Origin: CAZYVD01 sp964651045
Lineage (GTDB): Bacteria > Zhuqueibacterota > QNDG01 > DSAB01
Length of the DNA stretch: 29,209 nt
Assembly (NCBI GenBank): GCA_964651045.1
Contig: CAZYVD010000032.1
Coordinates: 1-29,209, forward strand
Reading direction: 5' to 3'
The position numbers were made by a program, and so were the translations under genes. This document shows positions 16,694-24,376 of the stretch, one piece after another; positions within the stretch are counted from its first letter, which is position 1, and the number at the start of each line of letters is the position of its first letter. The notes beneath the pieces are model-generated. The model was not told the DNA's origin, ran no database searches, and worked only from the letters and a program-made list of their open reading frames with translations.

Positions 16694-18702
16694 CTGGAAC
16701 CGCTCCTCCATTCTGGCTCTTTGCATACTATGTGACAGACCATCCCCCTTTCGATTTTCATGCCCGGCTTAGGATTTTGATCTACAACAACACCTCCACC
16801 TTGGATCGTAACCTCGATTCCCCTCGCTGCCAACTTTTTAAGAGCCTGGCGAACACTCAATCCGATGAGATTAGGAAGGCGATCTGGAGAATCGAACTCA
16901 ACACTCCTCTTGATCCGCTTCTGTTTTTTTGGTGCACTCTCTACGAGGTCTGTAAAAACAAACCTCATCTTATCGGGGCGCCTCTTTTCTCTGATTTGTG
17001 GAACCTGTGATTCTGGGAGACCAGAAATTCTTGTAACTATCCTCGAAAAGACTGGTGCAGCAGACTCAGACCCCCAGTAGAGATATCTTGGCTCATCGAG
17101 TACTATCACAAGAACAAACCTCGGGGCCTCCACTGGCCAGAAACCAGCAAACGAACAAACATATGCTCCTGGGTAGTATCCCTTGTAACCCGGAATCGAT
17201 TTCTGAGCTGTTCCTGTCTTGCCAGCAACCCTTATTCCATCCACTGCTGCCTTTTTACCGCTTCCCTCAAGAACAACCCCCTCCAGTATATCTCTCAATT
17301 TATAAGCTGTCTGTTGAGAAATTACTCTTCTTATGATCTGACCAGAAAAGGATCTTATCTCCTCTCCTGATTCGTTTGTAATAGACTTTATGATATAAGG
17401 CCGCAGCAACAGGCCTCCATTTGCCACAACGGAAATCATACAGGCTATCTGGAGTGTTGTAGCAGAAATCCCCTGACCAAAGGAGACCATTGCAACCATA
17501 AAATCGTTCCAGTGGTAAAGCGGCTTCATTATACCCGGACTCTCACCAGGCAGGCTGATGCCCGTCTTGTTGCCAAATCCAAAGTCTCTGGCATATTTGA
17601 ATAAAACCTTTTTACCCATCCTCGTTCCAATCTTGACAACACCGATGTTTGAGGAATACTCAAGAATCTGGCGCACCGTCAGCCATCCATAACCCTTACC
17701 ATGATCATGAATTATATGATCTGAAAACTTATATGCTCCATTCTCACAGTGTATGATTGAGTTTGGCTGAAACTTTTTCTCCTCGAGTGCAGCCGCAATT
17801 GTCACTATTTTAAATACAGAGCCTGGTTCAAATGGGGTTTGAACCGCTCTGTTTTTTATCAGCGAGTTTATCTCCCTATCCTCACTCTCCGACACAGATG
17901 CCATTGCCAGAACCTCACCTGAAAATGGATCCATGAGCACAGCAGAACCGCCTTTTGCACGATGATCTATCACTCCTCTCTTGAGTTCCTCTTCTATTAT
18001 GATCTGATAAACATCATCAATGGTCAATATCACGTTGTATCCATCTTCAGGCTGATCTACTGGATAGTCGAGGCTGGAGAAATCCCTGTTTAAACCATCT
18101 TTCTGGTAGATAGCCCATCCATCCCTTCCTCGCAGGAACCTGTCCATCTTTTGTTCAATACCACCAACTCCCATTCGTTCACCATTCACTATGCCGAGAA
18201 CAGGCAGAGCAAGATCATGATATGGACGCACCCTCTTCTGCTCCTTCATCAATATCAGGCCTGGAATTTTTGAGTCGATCATTCTGTTCTTTTGGCTCTC
18301 TGTAACATCGCTGCACAGACGAACAAAGGCCTTTTTATCTTTTCTCTTGAGGATTTTTATATATTGTTCTTTATTCCCATGCAAAATAGTAGCAAGAACG
18401 CTTGCTGTAGAGTTTACATCATTAACGCAATTGGGATCTATTGCGAATGAATAACTTGGAAAATCCATTGCAAGAATCTCTCGATTTCGGTCATATATTA
18501 TTCCACGAGCTGCTGTTAATTTGACCCTCTGCTTATACTGTTTTTCTGCTATTGCTCTCCAGTATGGACCTTTGAGAACCTGAAATGTGAATATCCTAAA
18601 GAGAAGAATAAGAATCGATACTCCGAATAACAGTGATAGAATCATTATTCTTCTTCTCTCTCTGCGGCTGACCATCTCTATATGTGATTCAAACATTCCC
18701 AT
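16690..18702 (-). CDS. ftsI: septal transpeptidase FtsI (PBP class B) with C-terminal PASTA domain
   Basis: FtsI cross-links septal peptidoglycan and is the FtsW partner. The 670-aa protein has one membrane anchor (about 20-40), a PBP dimerisation region with RGIIYDRN, and a transpeptidase domain. Its catalytic motifs are SVFK (S295, K298), SSN (350-352) and KTG (495-497). After a basic linker it ends in a PASTA domain (about 607-661, PNLIGLSVRQAL to IVCK). PASTA is usual in Firmicute PBP2x/SpoVD and is also found in some diderms, but is absent from E. coli FtsI, so the architecture resembles SpoVD. The frame opens at a GTG at 18705. The ATG at 18702, with GAGGA 6 bases upstream and a TGATG overlap with ftsL, is preferred. 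Confidence 0.96.
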   Translation of the reverse strand: MGMFESHIEMVSRRERRRIMILSLLFGVSILILLFRIFTFQVLKGPYWRAIAEKQYKQRVKLTAARGIIYDRNREILAMDFPSYSFAIDPNCVNDVNSTASVLATILHGNKEQYIKILKRKDKKAFVRLCSDVTESQKNRMIDSKIPGLILMKEQKRVRPYHDLALPVLGIVNGERMGVGGIEQKMDRFLRGRDGWAIYQKDGLNRDFSSLDYPVDQPEDGYNVILTIDDVYQIIIEEELKRGVIDHRAKGGSAVLMDPFSGEVLAMASVSESEDREINSLIKNRAVQTPFEPGSVFKIVTIAAALEEKKFQPNSIIHCENGAYKFSDHIIHDHGKGYGWLTVRQILEYSSNIGVVKIGTRMGKKVLFKYARDFGFGNKTGISLPGESPGIMKPLYHWNDFMVAMVSFGQGISATTLQIACMISVVANGGLLLRPYIIKSITNESGEEIRSFSGQIIRRVISQQTAYKLRDILEGVVLEGSGKKAAVDGIRVAGKTGTAQKSIPGYKGYYPGAYVCSFAGFWPVEAPRFVLVIVLDEPRYLYWGSESAAPVFSRIVTRISGLPESQVPQIREKRRPDKMRFVFTDLVESAPKKQKRIKRSVEFDSPDRLPNLIGLSVRQALKKLAARGIEVTIQGGGVVVDQNPKPGMKIERGMVCHIVCKEPEWRSGSR

Positions 18703-19106
18703 CACTTATCCTCAGAAGCTTCTTCCTCCGGCTTATTAAATGGATTAAGACCCGCATATCTAAGTTTTAATGGTCTGTTATAATCATAAGAATCAATCCC
18801 CTGCAGGTCCACCTCGAGTGTTGTAATCTTTGATGCAGCCACAAAATCCAGCCCAAGCTTCCTTGCCTCCTTCACAATTCTTGTATAACTTCTCATCCTG
18901 TTGACCTCTATCTGCAAATTATCAACCTCAATCTGAAGAACACTCTTTTTATCACGCAGAGTATCAATATCCCTGAGAATAAAATCGATCTGTACCTTTC
19001 CCCACATGTATAAAACGATTATTATAAAACCGATAAATCCATAAAAAAGAATTATCGATCTTGTATTATTGGCTCTCTTTTTCCTTCCCTTCATTCTATA
19101 TATCAC
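18702..19106 (-). CDS. ftsL: FtsL-like cell division protein
   Basis: A 134-aa bitopic protein with a basic N-terminus, one membrane segment (about 17-36) and a coiled coil (about 40-75, with IDTLRDKKSVLQIEVDNLQI). FtsL and its relatives form a coiled coil with FtsB/DivIC and help activate FtsWI. The sequence is too variable for recognition by residue motifs, so the call rests on size, topology and position between rsmH and ftsI. The frame starts at GTG 19106, giving a GTGA overlap with the rsmH stop. An ATG at 19094 is possible, with GAGG 13 bases upstream. A charged, proline-containing tail (about 105-134) extends past the coiled coil and is longer than in many FtsL proteins. Confidence 0.82.
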   Translation of the reverse strand: MIYRMKGRKKRANNTRSIILFYGFIGFIIIVLYMWGKVQIDFILRDIDTLRDKKSVLQIEVDNLQIEVNRMRSYTRIVKEARKLGLDFVAASKITTLEVDLQGIDSYDYNRPLKLRYAGLNPFNKPEEEASEDK

Positions 19107-20050
19107 GCCTCACATCTGCATTTCTCTGCTGCACGAAGTTTTGCACTCCGTGCCCTTGGATTTCTATCCACTTCCTCCTCAGAGGGACGAACAACTCTTC
19201 TCGTCAATATCTTAAAGCAGTATGCGGTCTTAATATATGAAGAATCCCTGCGCATAAACGAAGGATTCTCTCCTCGAAAATACCTCTTTACCAACCTGTC
19301 CGACTGCGACTCATAGCTGATCACAACAATCCTCCCATTCATCTTGAGGAGTGGATAGACCATCTCCAACCCATGCCTTAGCTGCTCGTGTTCATCATTC
19401 ACCTCGATCCTTATCGCCTGAAAGACTCTTGAAAGTGTTTTGATGCGCCATCGAGGCGGCGTAACTCTCATTACTATTTCAGCCAGTGATTTTGTAGTCT
19501 CAATCTTCTTTTTTTCTCTCGCTCTTACTATCTCCTTTGCAATTTTATAGGAATTTTTCTCTTCTCCATACTTTTTTAAGATCTCTCTTAGCAACTTCTC
19601 TGAATAACTATTAACCACATCGGCTGCACTCTTCGGAGAGTCGGTATCCATTCTCATGTCAAGAGGCCCATCTGTTAGATAGCTGAATCCTCGATCTGTA
19701 GTATCCACCTGATAAGAGGATATTCCTAGATCGAGAAAAAGACCATCAATTTTTGTGATCCCCAGATCCGAAAGAATAGAATCGATACTTCCAAAATCAC
19801 CTCTTACTATCTTGACCCTACTTTTTTCATTTGAAAATATTTCTCTACATTTTAAAACTGCATACTCATCACGATCGATCCCTATTATCCTGCCATTCCG
19901 ATTCAACCTCTCCAGAACAGCAGCCGCATGTCCTCCCCCTCCCATCATTCCATCTACATAGATTCCAGAAGGATTTGTTAAGAGAAACTCCAGTACCTGC
20001 TCTACCAGAACTGGAATATGGAAAATTGCTTCATTTTTGTTCTCATCCAC
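19103..20050 (-). CDS. rsmH: 16S rRNA m4C1402 methyltransferase RsmH (MraW)
   Basis: RsmH methylates N4 of C1402 in 16S rRNA with S-adenosylmethionine. The 315-aa protein begins with HIPVLVEQVLEFL and has the SAM-binding YVDGMMGGGGHA (31-42) and GIDRDEYA (57-64). The family block GLFLDLGISSYQVD is followed by RGFSY and DGPLDMRMD, and FQAIRIEVNDE lies further along. The start is GTG at 20050 with GGGAG 5 bases upstream; no ATG is available in frame. It lies 35 bases after mraZ and overlaps ftsL by 4 bases. Confidence 0.97.
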   Translation of the reverse strand: MDENKNEAIFHIPVLVEQVLEFLLTNPSGIYVDGMMGGGGHAAAVLERLNRNGRIIGIDRDEYAVLKCREIFSNEKSRVKIVRGDFGSIDSILSDLGITKIDGLFLDLGISSYQVDTTDRGFSYLTDGPLDMRMDTDSPKSAADVVNSYSEKLLREILKKYGEEKNSYKIAKEIVRAREKKKIETTKSLAEIVMRVTPPRWRIKTLSRVFQAIRIEVNDEHEQLRHGLEMVYPLLKMNGRIVVISYESQSDRLVKRYFRGENPSFMRRDSSYIKTAYCFKILTRRVVRPSEEEVDRNPRARSAKLRAAEKCRCEA

Positions 20051-20085
20051 TATGACTCCCTAAAATCTATTACTTTACTGTTCGA

Positions 20086-20517
20086 TCAATCTTTTTTCTT
20101 TGAAACATATTCTTCAAATAAATCAGGGTTCCATAGCTGGATTCTTTGGCCAAGACCTACTATTTTTACTTTATTATCGATTTCGGCTTCCTTTAAGTGT
20201 TTTTTGGGAACTATTAAACGTCCTTGATTATCACAACGGCAGGATTCAGCATCAGCCATCATTTTAGTAAAGGTTGGCATATTCTCATTTGGAGAGAGAA
20301 TAGCTCCACACTCCTCTTCCATTTTTTTTGCTATACTCTCGAAAACCTCTGGGGGGAATACATTGAGGCACTTCATGTTTCCTCCGGTAGTCACATAAAA
20401 AACAAGTCCATCTGAAGTGCTCGAATCCCTGGTCAATTGACTCCTGTACCTGGCAGGAATATTGACTCTTCCTTTTGAATCAACAGTATATATGCTACTT
20501 CCGGAGAAAAAGATCAT
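20086..20517 (-). CDS. mraZ: transcriptional regulator MraZ
   Basis: MraZ is a ring-forming DNA-binding protein that regulates the dcw operon it heads; in E. coli it represses from repeated TGGG boxes. The 143-aa product has the two SpoVT/AbrB-like repeats, seen in DSKGRVNIPARYR (13-25) and DNQGRLIVPKKHLKEA (96-111). The ATG is preceded by AAGGA at 7-base spacing. It is the first gene of the operon. Upstream lie a candidate promoter and four evenly spaced GGG boxes that may be its operator. Length and motifs are normal. Confidence 0.97.
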   Translation of the reverse strand: MIFFSGSSIYTVDSKGRVNIPARYRSQLTRDSSTSDGLVFYVTTGGNMKCLNVFPPEVFESIAKKMEEECGAILSPNENMPTFTKMMADAESCRCDNQGRLIVPKKHLKEAEIDNKVKIVGLGQRIQLWNPDLFEEYVSKKKD

Positions 20518-20565
20518 ATTGATTTCCTTAAACTAAATTTTCTTTGATCCCAAATCTACCACATT

Positions 20566-20600
20566 TAGGGATATATAGGGCAGATAAGGGATATTTAGGG
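20566..20600 (+). promoter_or_regulatory. candidate MraZ operator: four GGG boxes with 10-bp period
   Basis: TAGGG (20566-20570), TAGGG (20576-20580), AAGGG (20586-20590) and TAGGG (20596-20600) repeat exactly every 10 bp. MraZ proteins bind direct repeats with a GGG core at one-helical-turn spacing. The boxes lie 50-85 bases before the mraZ start, next to the predicted transcription start, where binding would block the promoter. The boxes differ from the E. coli TGGG core and read toward miaB rather than mraZ. Confidence 0.6.
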
Positions 20601-20615
20601 AAATCTAACCACCTA

Positions 20616-20644
20616 AATAAATGAATAAATTATGTAAAAGTCAA
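20616..20644 (-). promoter_or_regulatory. candidate sigma-70 promoter of the dcw operon
   Basis: On the minus strand TTGACT (20644-20639) is followed by 17 bases and TTTATT (20621-20616). The -35 is good and the -10 is weak. Transcription would start near 20608, immediately before the GGG box array, about 90 bases upstream of the mraZ ATG. Confidence 0.45.
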
Positions 20645-20721
20645 GTAAAAAATGAAAATATTCAAAATTTTATATAAAGAAAATTATTGCATTTAAGAAC
20701 ATGATCTACTAAATTTAAATT

Positions 20722-22044
20722 ATGAAAGATATCGCATCTGAAAACAAACTTCAGACATATTTTATTGAAACATATGGCTGCCAAATGAACCAGTACGACT
20801 CTCAAATAGTTGCATCGATTCTGGAGGGGGAAGGATATCGTGCTGCAGACGATCCTGACAATGCAGACTTGATTCTTGTAAACACATGTGCAGTAAGAAG
20901 CCATGCAGAAAAAAGAGCATTGGGAAGAATCTCGGTTTTAGGCAGATGGAAAAAGAGCAGTCCAGGTAGAAAGTTGGGTGTAATAGGATGCATGGCTCAA
21001 CAATTAGGCAAAAGACTATTCGAAACAAATCCATTCATAGATTTTATTGTCGGGCCTGACCAGTATAAAAATCTTCCTGAACTCATATCAAACGAAAAGG
21101 CTAAAGAAGCAGTCAGCTTAAACCACACAGAAACTTACGGTTCAATAAAACCAATAAGACAAAAAACAATCTCTGGCTATGTTACTATATCAAGAGGATG
21201 TAATAATTTCTGTTCATACTGTGTTGTTCCTTTTACCAGAGGTCGCGAGAGAAGTCGCCCTGCTCAGGAAATTCTTTCAGAAATTGAAGAAATGGTAGAG
21301 CAAGGATTTAAGGAAGTAATTCTACTCGGACAGAACGTGAATTCATATAATGACGGAAATGTCGACTTTCCGACTCTTTTACGACTTTGCACCTCGATCG
21401 ACGGGCTATTAAGGATTAGATTCATGACCTCACATCCTAAGGATCTTTCAGATAGACTGATCGAGACTGTGGCATCAGAAGAGAAGATTTGCAACCACAT
21501 TCATCTTCCAGTACAATCCGGTTCTAATAGAATTCTGGAAATGATGAATCGTAAATATACAAGAGAACACTATATTGATCTTGTTGAAAAAATAAGGAAT
21601 GCTATTCCTGATATTGGAATTACGACCGATATCATGGTCGGATTTCCTGGCGAAACAGAAAATGATTTCGATCAAACCTACAACTTAATGAAAGAGATCG
21701 AATTCGATGATGCATATACCTACCGCTATTCAATGCGCCCTCAAACAAAGGCCGCCAAAATGAAAGACCAGATTCCAGAGGAGATTAAACTCAGACGATT
21801 GGATAAAATCATAACACTTCAGAGAAAAATAACTCTTAAGAAAAAGCTAAGCATGATCGGAAAAAAATATGAGGTTCTTCCAGAAAGGCCAAGCAAGCAA
21901 TCACAAAAGGAGTGGTTGGGAAAAACGAGTTCAGACCATGTAGTAATTTTTCCTATGGATCACATAGTTTGTGGTCAGCCCGTCAATGTATTAATAAAGG
22001 AGTGTACTGGTGCTACTCTGCGAGGGGCTGCAGTGAGGGATTAA
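20722..22044 (+). CDS. miaB: tRNA-2-methylthio-N6-dimethylallyladenosine synthase MiaB
   Basis: MiaB is a radical-SAM methylthiotransferase that adds the methylthio group to i6A37 of tRNA. The 440-aa protein has the N-terminal cluster cysteines in ETYGCQMN (C20), NTCAVR (C56) and GCMAQ (C90). The radical-SAM triad is RGCNNFCSYC (C160, C164, C167), followed by FTRGRERSRP. A C-terminal TRAM domain spans about 375-438. The YGCQMN form and the RGRERSRP block favour MiaB over MtaB and RimO. No clear ribosome binding site precedes the ATG. The gene begins a plus-strand operon divergent from mraZ. Confidence 0.95.
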   Translation: MKDIASENKLQTYFIETYGCQMNQYDSQIVASILEGEGYRAADDPDNADLILVNTCAVRSHAEKRALGRISVLGRWKKSSPGRKLGVIGCMAQQLGKRLFETNPFIDFIVGPDQYKNLPELISNEKAKEAVSLNHTETYGSIKPIRQKTISGYVTISRGCNNFCSYCVVPFTRGRERSRPAQEILSEIEEMVEQGFKEVILLGQNVNSYNDGNVDFPTLLRLCTSIDGLLRIRFMTSHPKDLSDRLIETVASEEKICNHIHLPVQSGSNRILEMMNRKYTREHYIDLVEKIRNAIPDIGITTDIMVGFPGETENDFDQTYNLMKEIEFDDAYTYRYSMRPQTKAAKMKDQIPEEIKLRRLDKIITLQRKITLKKKLSMIGKKYEVLPERPSKQSQKEWLGKTSSDHVVIFPMDHIVCGQPVNVLIKECTGATLRGAAVRD

Positions 22045-22071
22045 AATCTTTCAATAGAAATGGAGGTTATC

Positions 22072-22413
22072 ATGTGGATATTCAGATGGGTTCTAATAGC
22101 ACTTCTAATTTTAATCATTCTTGGTTTTGCCCTTCAGAATCAGAAACAGACAGTTTCTGTAAGAATACTTAACTGGGAATCTCCAGTACTTCCCCTCTAT
22201 TTTTTCTTATATATGGCATTTGGAGCAGGCATTTTTTTCTGGGTTTTAGTCACAACTCTGAATACGATAAAACTCAAGGGAGAAATAATGAAGTTGAACC
22301 GTGAAAATAGAAAAATAAAGGATGAATTGAACCGTCTCCGCAATGCCAATATCGAAGAGGATGAAGAACCACCCGAAACAACAAAGAATGATGAAGAGAC
22401 AAAAGTGGAATAA
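22072..22413 (+). CDS. lapA: LapA-like inner-membrane protein (DUF1049/YciS)
   Basis: A 113-aa protein with two membrane segments (about 3-20 and 41-63), the family-type NQKQTVSVRILNWESPVLPL between them, and a coiled coil (about 64-92) ending in an acidic tail. This matches LapA/YciS, which in E. coli is encoded next to LapB and helps assemble the LPS machinery. The frame opens at ATG 22060, but GGAGG (22062-22066) overlaps that codon and lies 5 bases before ATG 22072, which is the likely start. It lies 27 bases after miaB and 17 bases before lapB. Confidence 0.85.
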   Translation: MWIFRWVLIALLILIILGFALQNQKQTVSVRILNWESPVLPLYFFLYMAFGAGIFFWVLVTTLNTIKLKGEIMKLNRENRKIKDELNRLRNANIEEDEEPPETTKNDEETKVE

Positions 22414-22430
22414 ACAGAACAGAGGATAAA

Positions 22431-23573
22431 ATGACATACTATGTTGTAATTGGTGCTGCTGCAGTTGTCATATTTTTGCTGACCGCTGTTATATTCGTCA
22501 GGAGAAGAAAAAGAGCCATAAAAAAGACTCCGTATGTAGATGCACTTCATCTGCTTCTTGAAGGGAAAAACGACGATGCTCTTGAACAGCTAAAACGTGT
22601 AATTAAACACGATACTGAAAATATAATGGCATATATCAAACTTGGTGATATACTGAGAGAAAAAGGCTTGGCCTCAAAAGCTGCAAAGATACATAAAAAC
22701 CTCCTGGTAAGAAGCGATGTAAAAGAAGGGCAGAAAAATGTAGTCCTTTACCATCTAACTCTAGATTATCAACACTCCGGAAATTTAAAGAAAGCAATCG
22801 AGAGTGCAGAAGAGTTGGTGCATCGAAATAAGAAAAATATAGAGTATCAGAAACTCCTGTTATCACTTTATGAAAAAAATGGTCAGTGGGACAAGGCCTT
22901 CTTTCAACGTCAATCTATCAGAAGATGGCTTAAAAGAGAGGATCAGGATGTTCTTGCTCTTTACAAGGTATTCACAGGACTGGATCTCGTTAAAGAAGGA
23001 GCAGAAAAAGAGGCGAGAATCAGGTTCAGAGAAGCTGTTAAATTAAACAAGGGATGTATTCCTGCATATCTTTACTGGGGCGACTCTTACAGGAGAGAAA
23101 ACCGCAATGAGGATGCCTGCAGAATTTATAAAGAGTTTACAATTAAAAATCCTGACTGGGCACATCTTGTGTTTGAGCGGTTGAGCAGTGTGCTATTTGA
23201 CCTCGGCAGATATGGAGAGATGGAAAATATCTATAAGCAGGTCATTCAAAAAAACAGTAACAGTCCACATGCATATGTTAAACTAGCAGAATTATATAGA
23301 AAACAGTCCATGCTAAAGGAAGCCGTAGAACTTTGCCAAAAAGTACTGGCCAATCATCCCGATTTCTCTGACGCCCGCTATCTTTATATCGATATACTGA
23401 AACAAATGGGCGAAAGGGATAGAGCACTAGAGGAGTCATTAAAAATATTAGAAAAAGACATTCAAAAAGAAAAACTATTCCACTGCAGCAGATGTGGCTA
23501 TGAATCAAAGGAGCCACTCTGGTTGTGTCCAGAGTGTCAGGAGTGGAACACATTCTTAAAAGAAAAAGAATGA
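22431..23573 (+). CDS. lapB: LapB/YciM-like TPR protein with rubredoxin-type metal site
   Basis: In E. coli, LapB couples LPS export to FtsH-mediated turnover of LpxC, acting at the inner membrane. The 380-aa protein has an N-terminal membrane segment (about 5-23) with RRRKR after it, then TPR helices through most of its length. The C-terminal rubredoxin-like motif CSRCGY...CPEC has cysteines C352, C355, C366 and C369 and the conserved WNTF. These features and the lapA neighbour make the call strong. AGAGGA lies 4 bases before the ATG. The stop overlaps the next gene by 4 bases (ATGA). The presence of LapB argues for an LPS-bearing outer membrane. Confidence 0.9.
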   Translation: MTYYVVIGAAAVVIFLLTAVIFVRRRKRAIKKTPYVDALHLLLEGKNDDALEQLKRVIKHDTENIMAYIKLGDILREKGLASKAAKIHKNLLVRSDVKEGQKNVVLYHLTLDYQHSGNLKKAIESAEELVHRNKKNIEYQKLLLSLYEKNGQWDKAFFQRQSIRRWLKREDQDVLALYKVFTGLDLVKEGAEKEARIRFREAVKLNKGCIPAYLYWGDSYRRENRNEDACRIYKEFTIKNPDWAHLVFERLSSVLFDLGRYGEMENIYKQVIQKNSNSPHAYVKLAELYRKQSMLKEAVELCQKVLANHPDFSDARYLYIDILKQMGERDRALEESLKILEKDIQKEKLFHCSRCGYESKEPLWLCPECQEWNTFLKEKE

Positions 23574-24355
23574 GAAAAAAAACTATATTATTATTCACAC
23601 TCTGCGGAGCGCTTCTCTATTTTCAAAACAGTTCAAAGATCATGAACCTTATAAAGGATGGTTATGTCAGGCAAGCGCGAGAACTCTTGATCCAGAGTGA
23701 TGCAAACAACAGAAATCCGGGTGACATTATGTTTCTGCAGGGTTTGCTCACTGCAGACGGTGATTCTGCATTGGTATTATTCAAAAAACTAATCCAGCTA
23801 TATCCAGAAAATAAATTCTGTGACGATGCACTCTACCGCATCGCACAGCTAAAATATGCTCAAGGACTCTATAAAAATGCAATGAGCAAATTTTCCCTAA
23901 TAATCAAGAATTACCCAGGCTCACAACTGCTTCCCAGATGCTATTATTGGTTAGGAATGTGCCACATGGCCATGGGGAGACAGGACTCTGCTGCATATAA
24001 TTTCAAACTCGTTATCAACAGATTCCCTGATTCAGAAATCTCAAAACAGATAAGATATGATATATACATGCTTGAAGGTAAAGGAAAATCAGAGGATGTC
24101 GAAGATAATAGATTCCCAAAAATCTACTATTCGGTACAAGTGGCTGCATTTACAAGACAGAGCAATGCACTCTTGAGAAAACAATTTTTTGAAAGCAGGG
24201 GCTATCGTGTGCGGTTGGAATCAAAAATTAAAAATGGAAAATTCTTCTATCTGGTATGGATAGGCGATCCATTTGAAAAATGGGAAGATGCTCGCCGATT
24301 TGGTGAACAGCTTAAAAAACGTTTCGGCATAAGCTATACAATAGTTTCGCACTGA
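23570..24355 (+). CDS. periplasmic TPR protein with C-terminal SPOR domain
   Basis: Function is not known precisely. The 261-aa product begins with a signal-like segment (MRKKTILLFTLCGALL) and has three TPR-like repeats resembling the YbgF/BamD type (about 60-165, with LFKKLIQLYPENKFCDDALY and FKLVINRFPDSEISKQI). It ends in a SPOR domain (186-261, from YYSVQVAAF to YTIVSH). SPOR domains bind denuded septal peptidoglycan glycan strands, so a role at the division site is plausible. The frame opens at 23525 inside lapB. The ATG at 23570 makes an ATGA overlap with the lapB stop and places the signal peptide at the N-terminus, so it is preferred. Confidence 0.85.
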   Translation: MRKKTILLFTLCGALLYFQNSSKIMNLIKDGYVRQARELLIQSDANNRNPGDIMFLQGLLTADGDSALVLFKKLIQLYPENKFCDDALYRIAQLKYAQGLYKNAMSKFSLIIKNYPGSQLLPRCYYWLGMCHMAMGRQDSAAYNFKLVINRFPDSEISKQIRYDIYMLEGKGKSEDVEDNRFPKIYYSVQVAAFTRQSNALLRKQFFESRGYRVRLESKIKNGKFFYLVWIGDPFEKWEDARRFGEQLKKRFGISYTIVSH

Positions 24356-24376
24356 TAATACAGAAAGGAGCAGGCA

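Larger units (their letters stand above)
20518..20721. other. divergent intergenic control region of dcw and miaB operons
   Basis: About 200 bases of AT-rich DNA separate mraZ (minus) and miaB (plus). It holds the candidate mraZ promoter (20616-20644) and the four-box array (20566-20600). For miaB I see no convincing -35, although TATATA at 20671-20676 could be a -10. There is also no clear Shine-Dalgarno before the miaB ATG. Confidence 0.6.
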
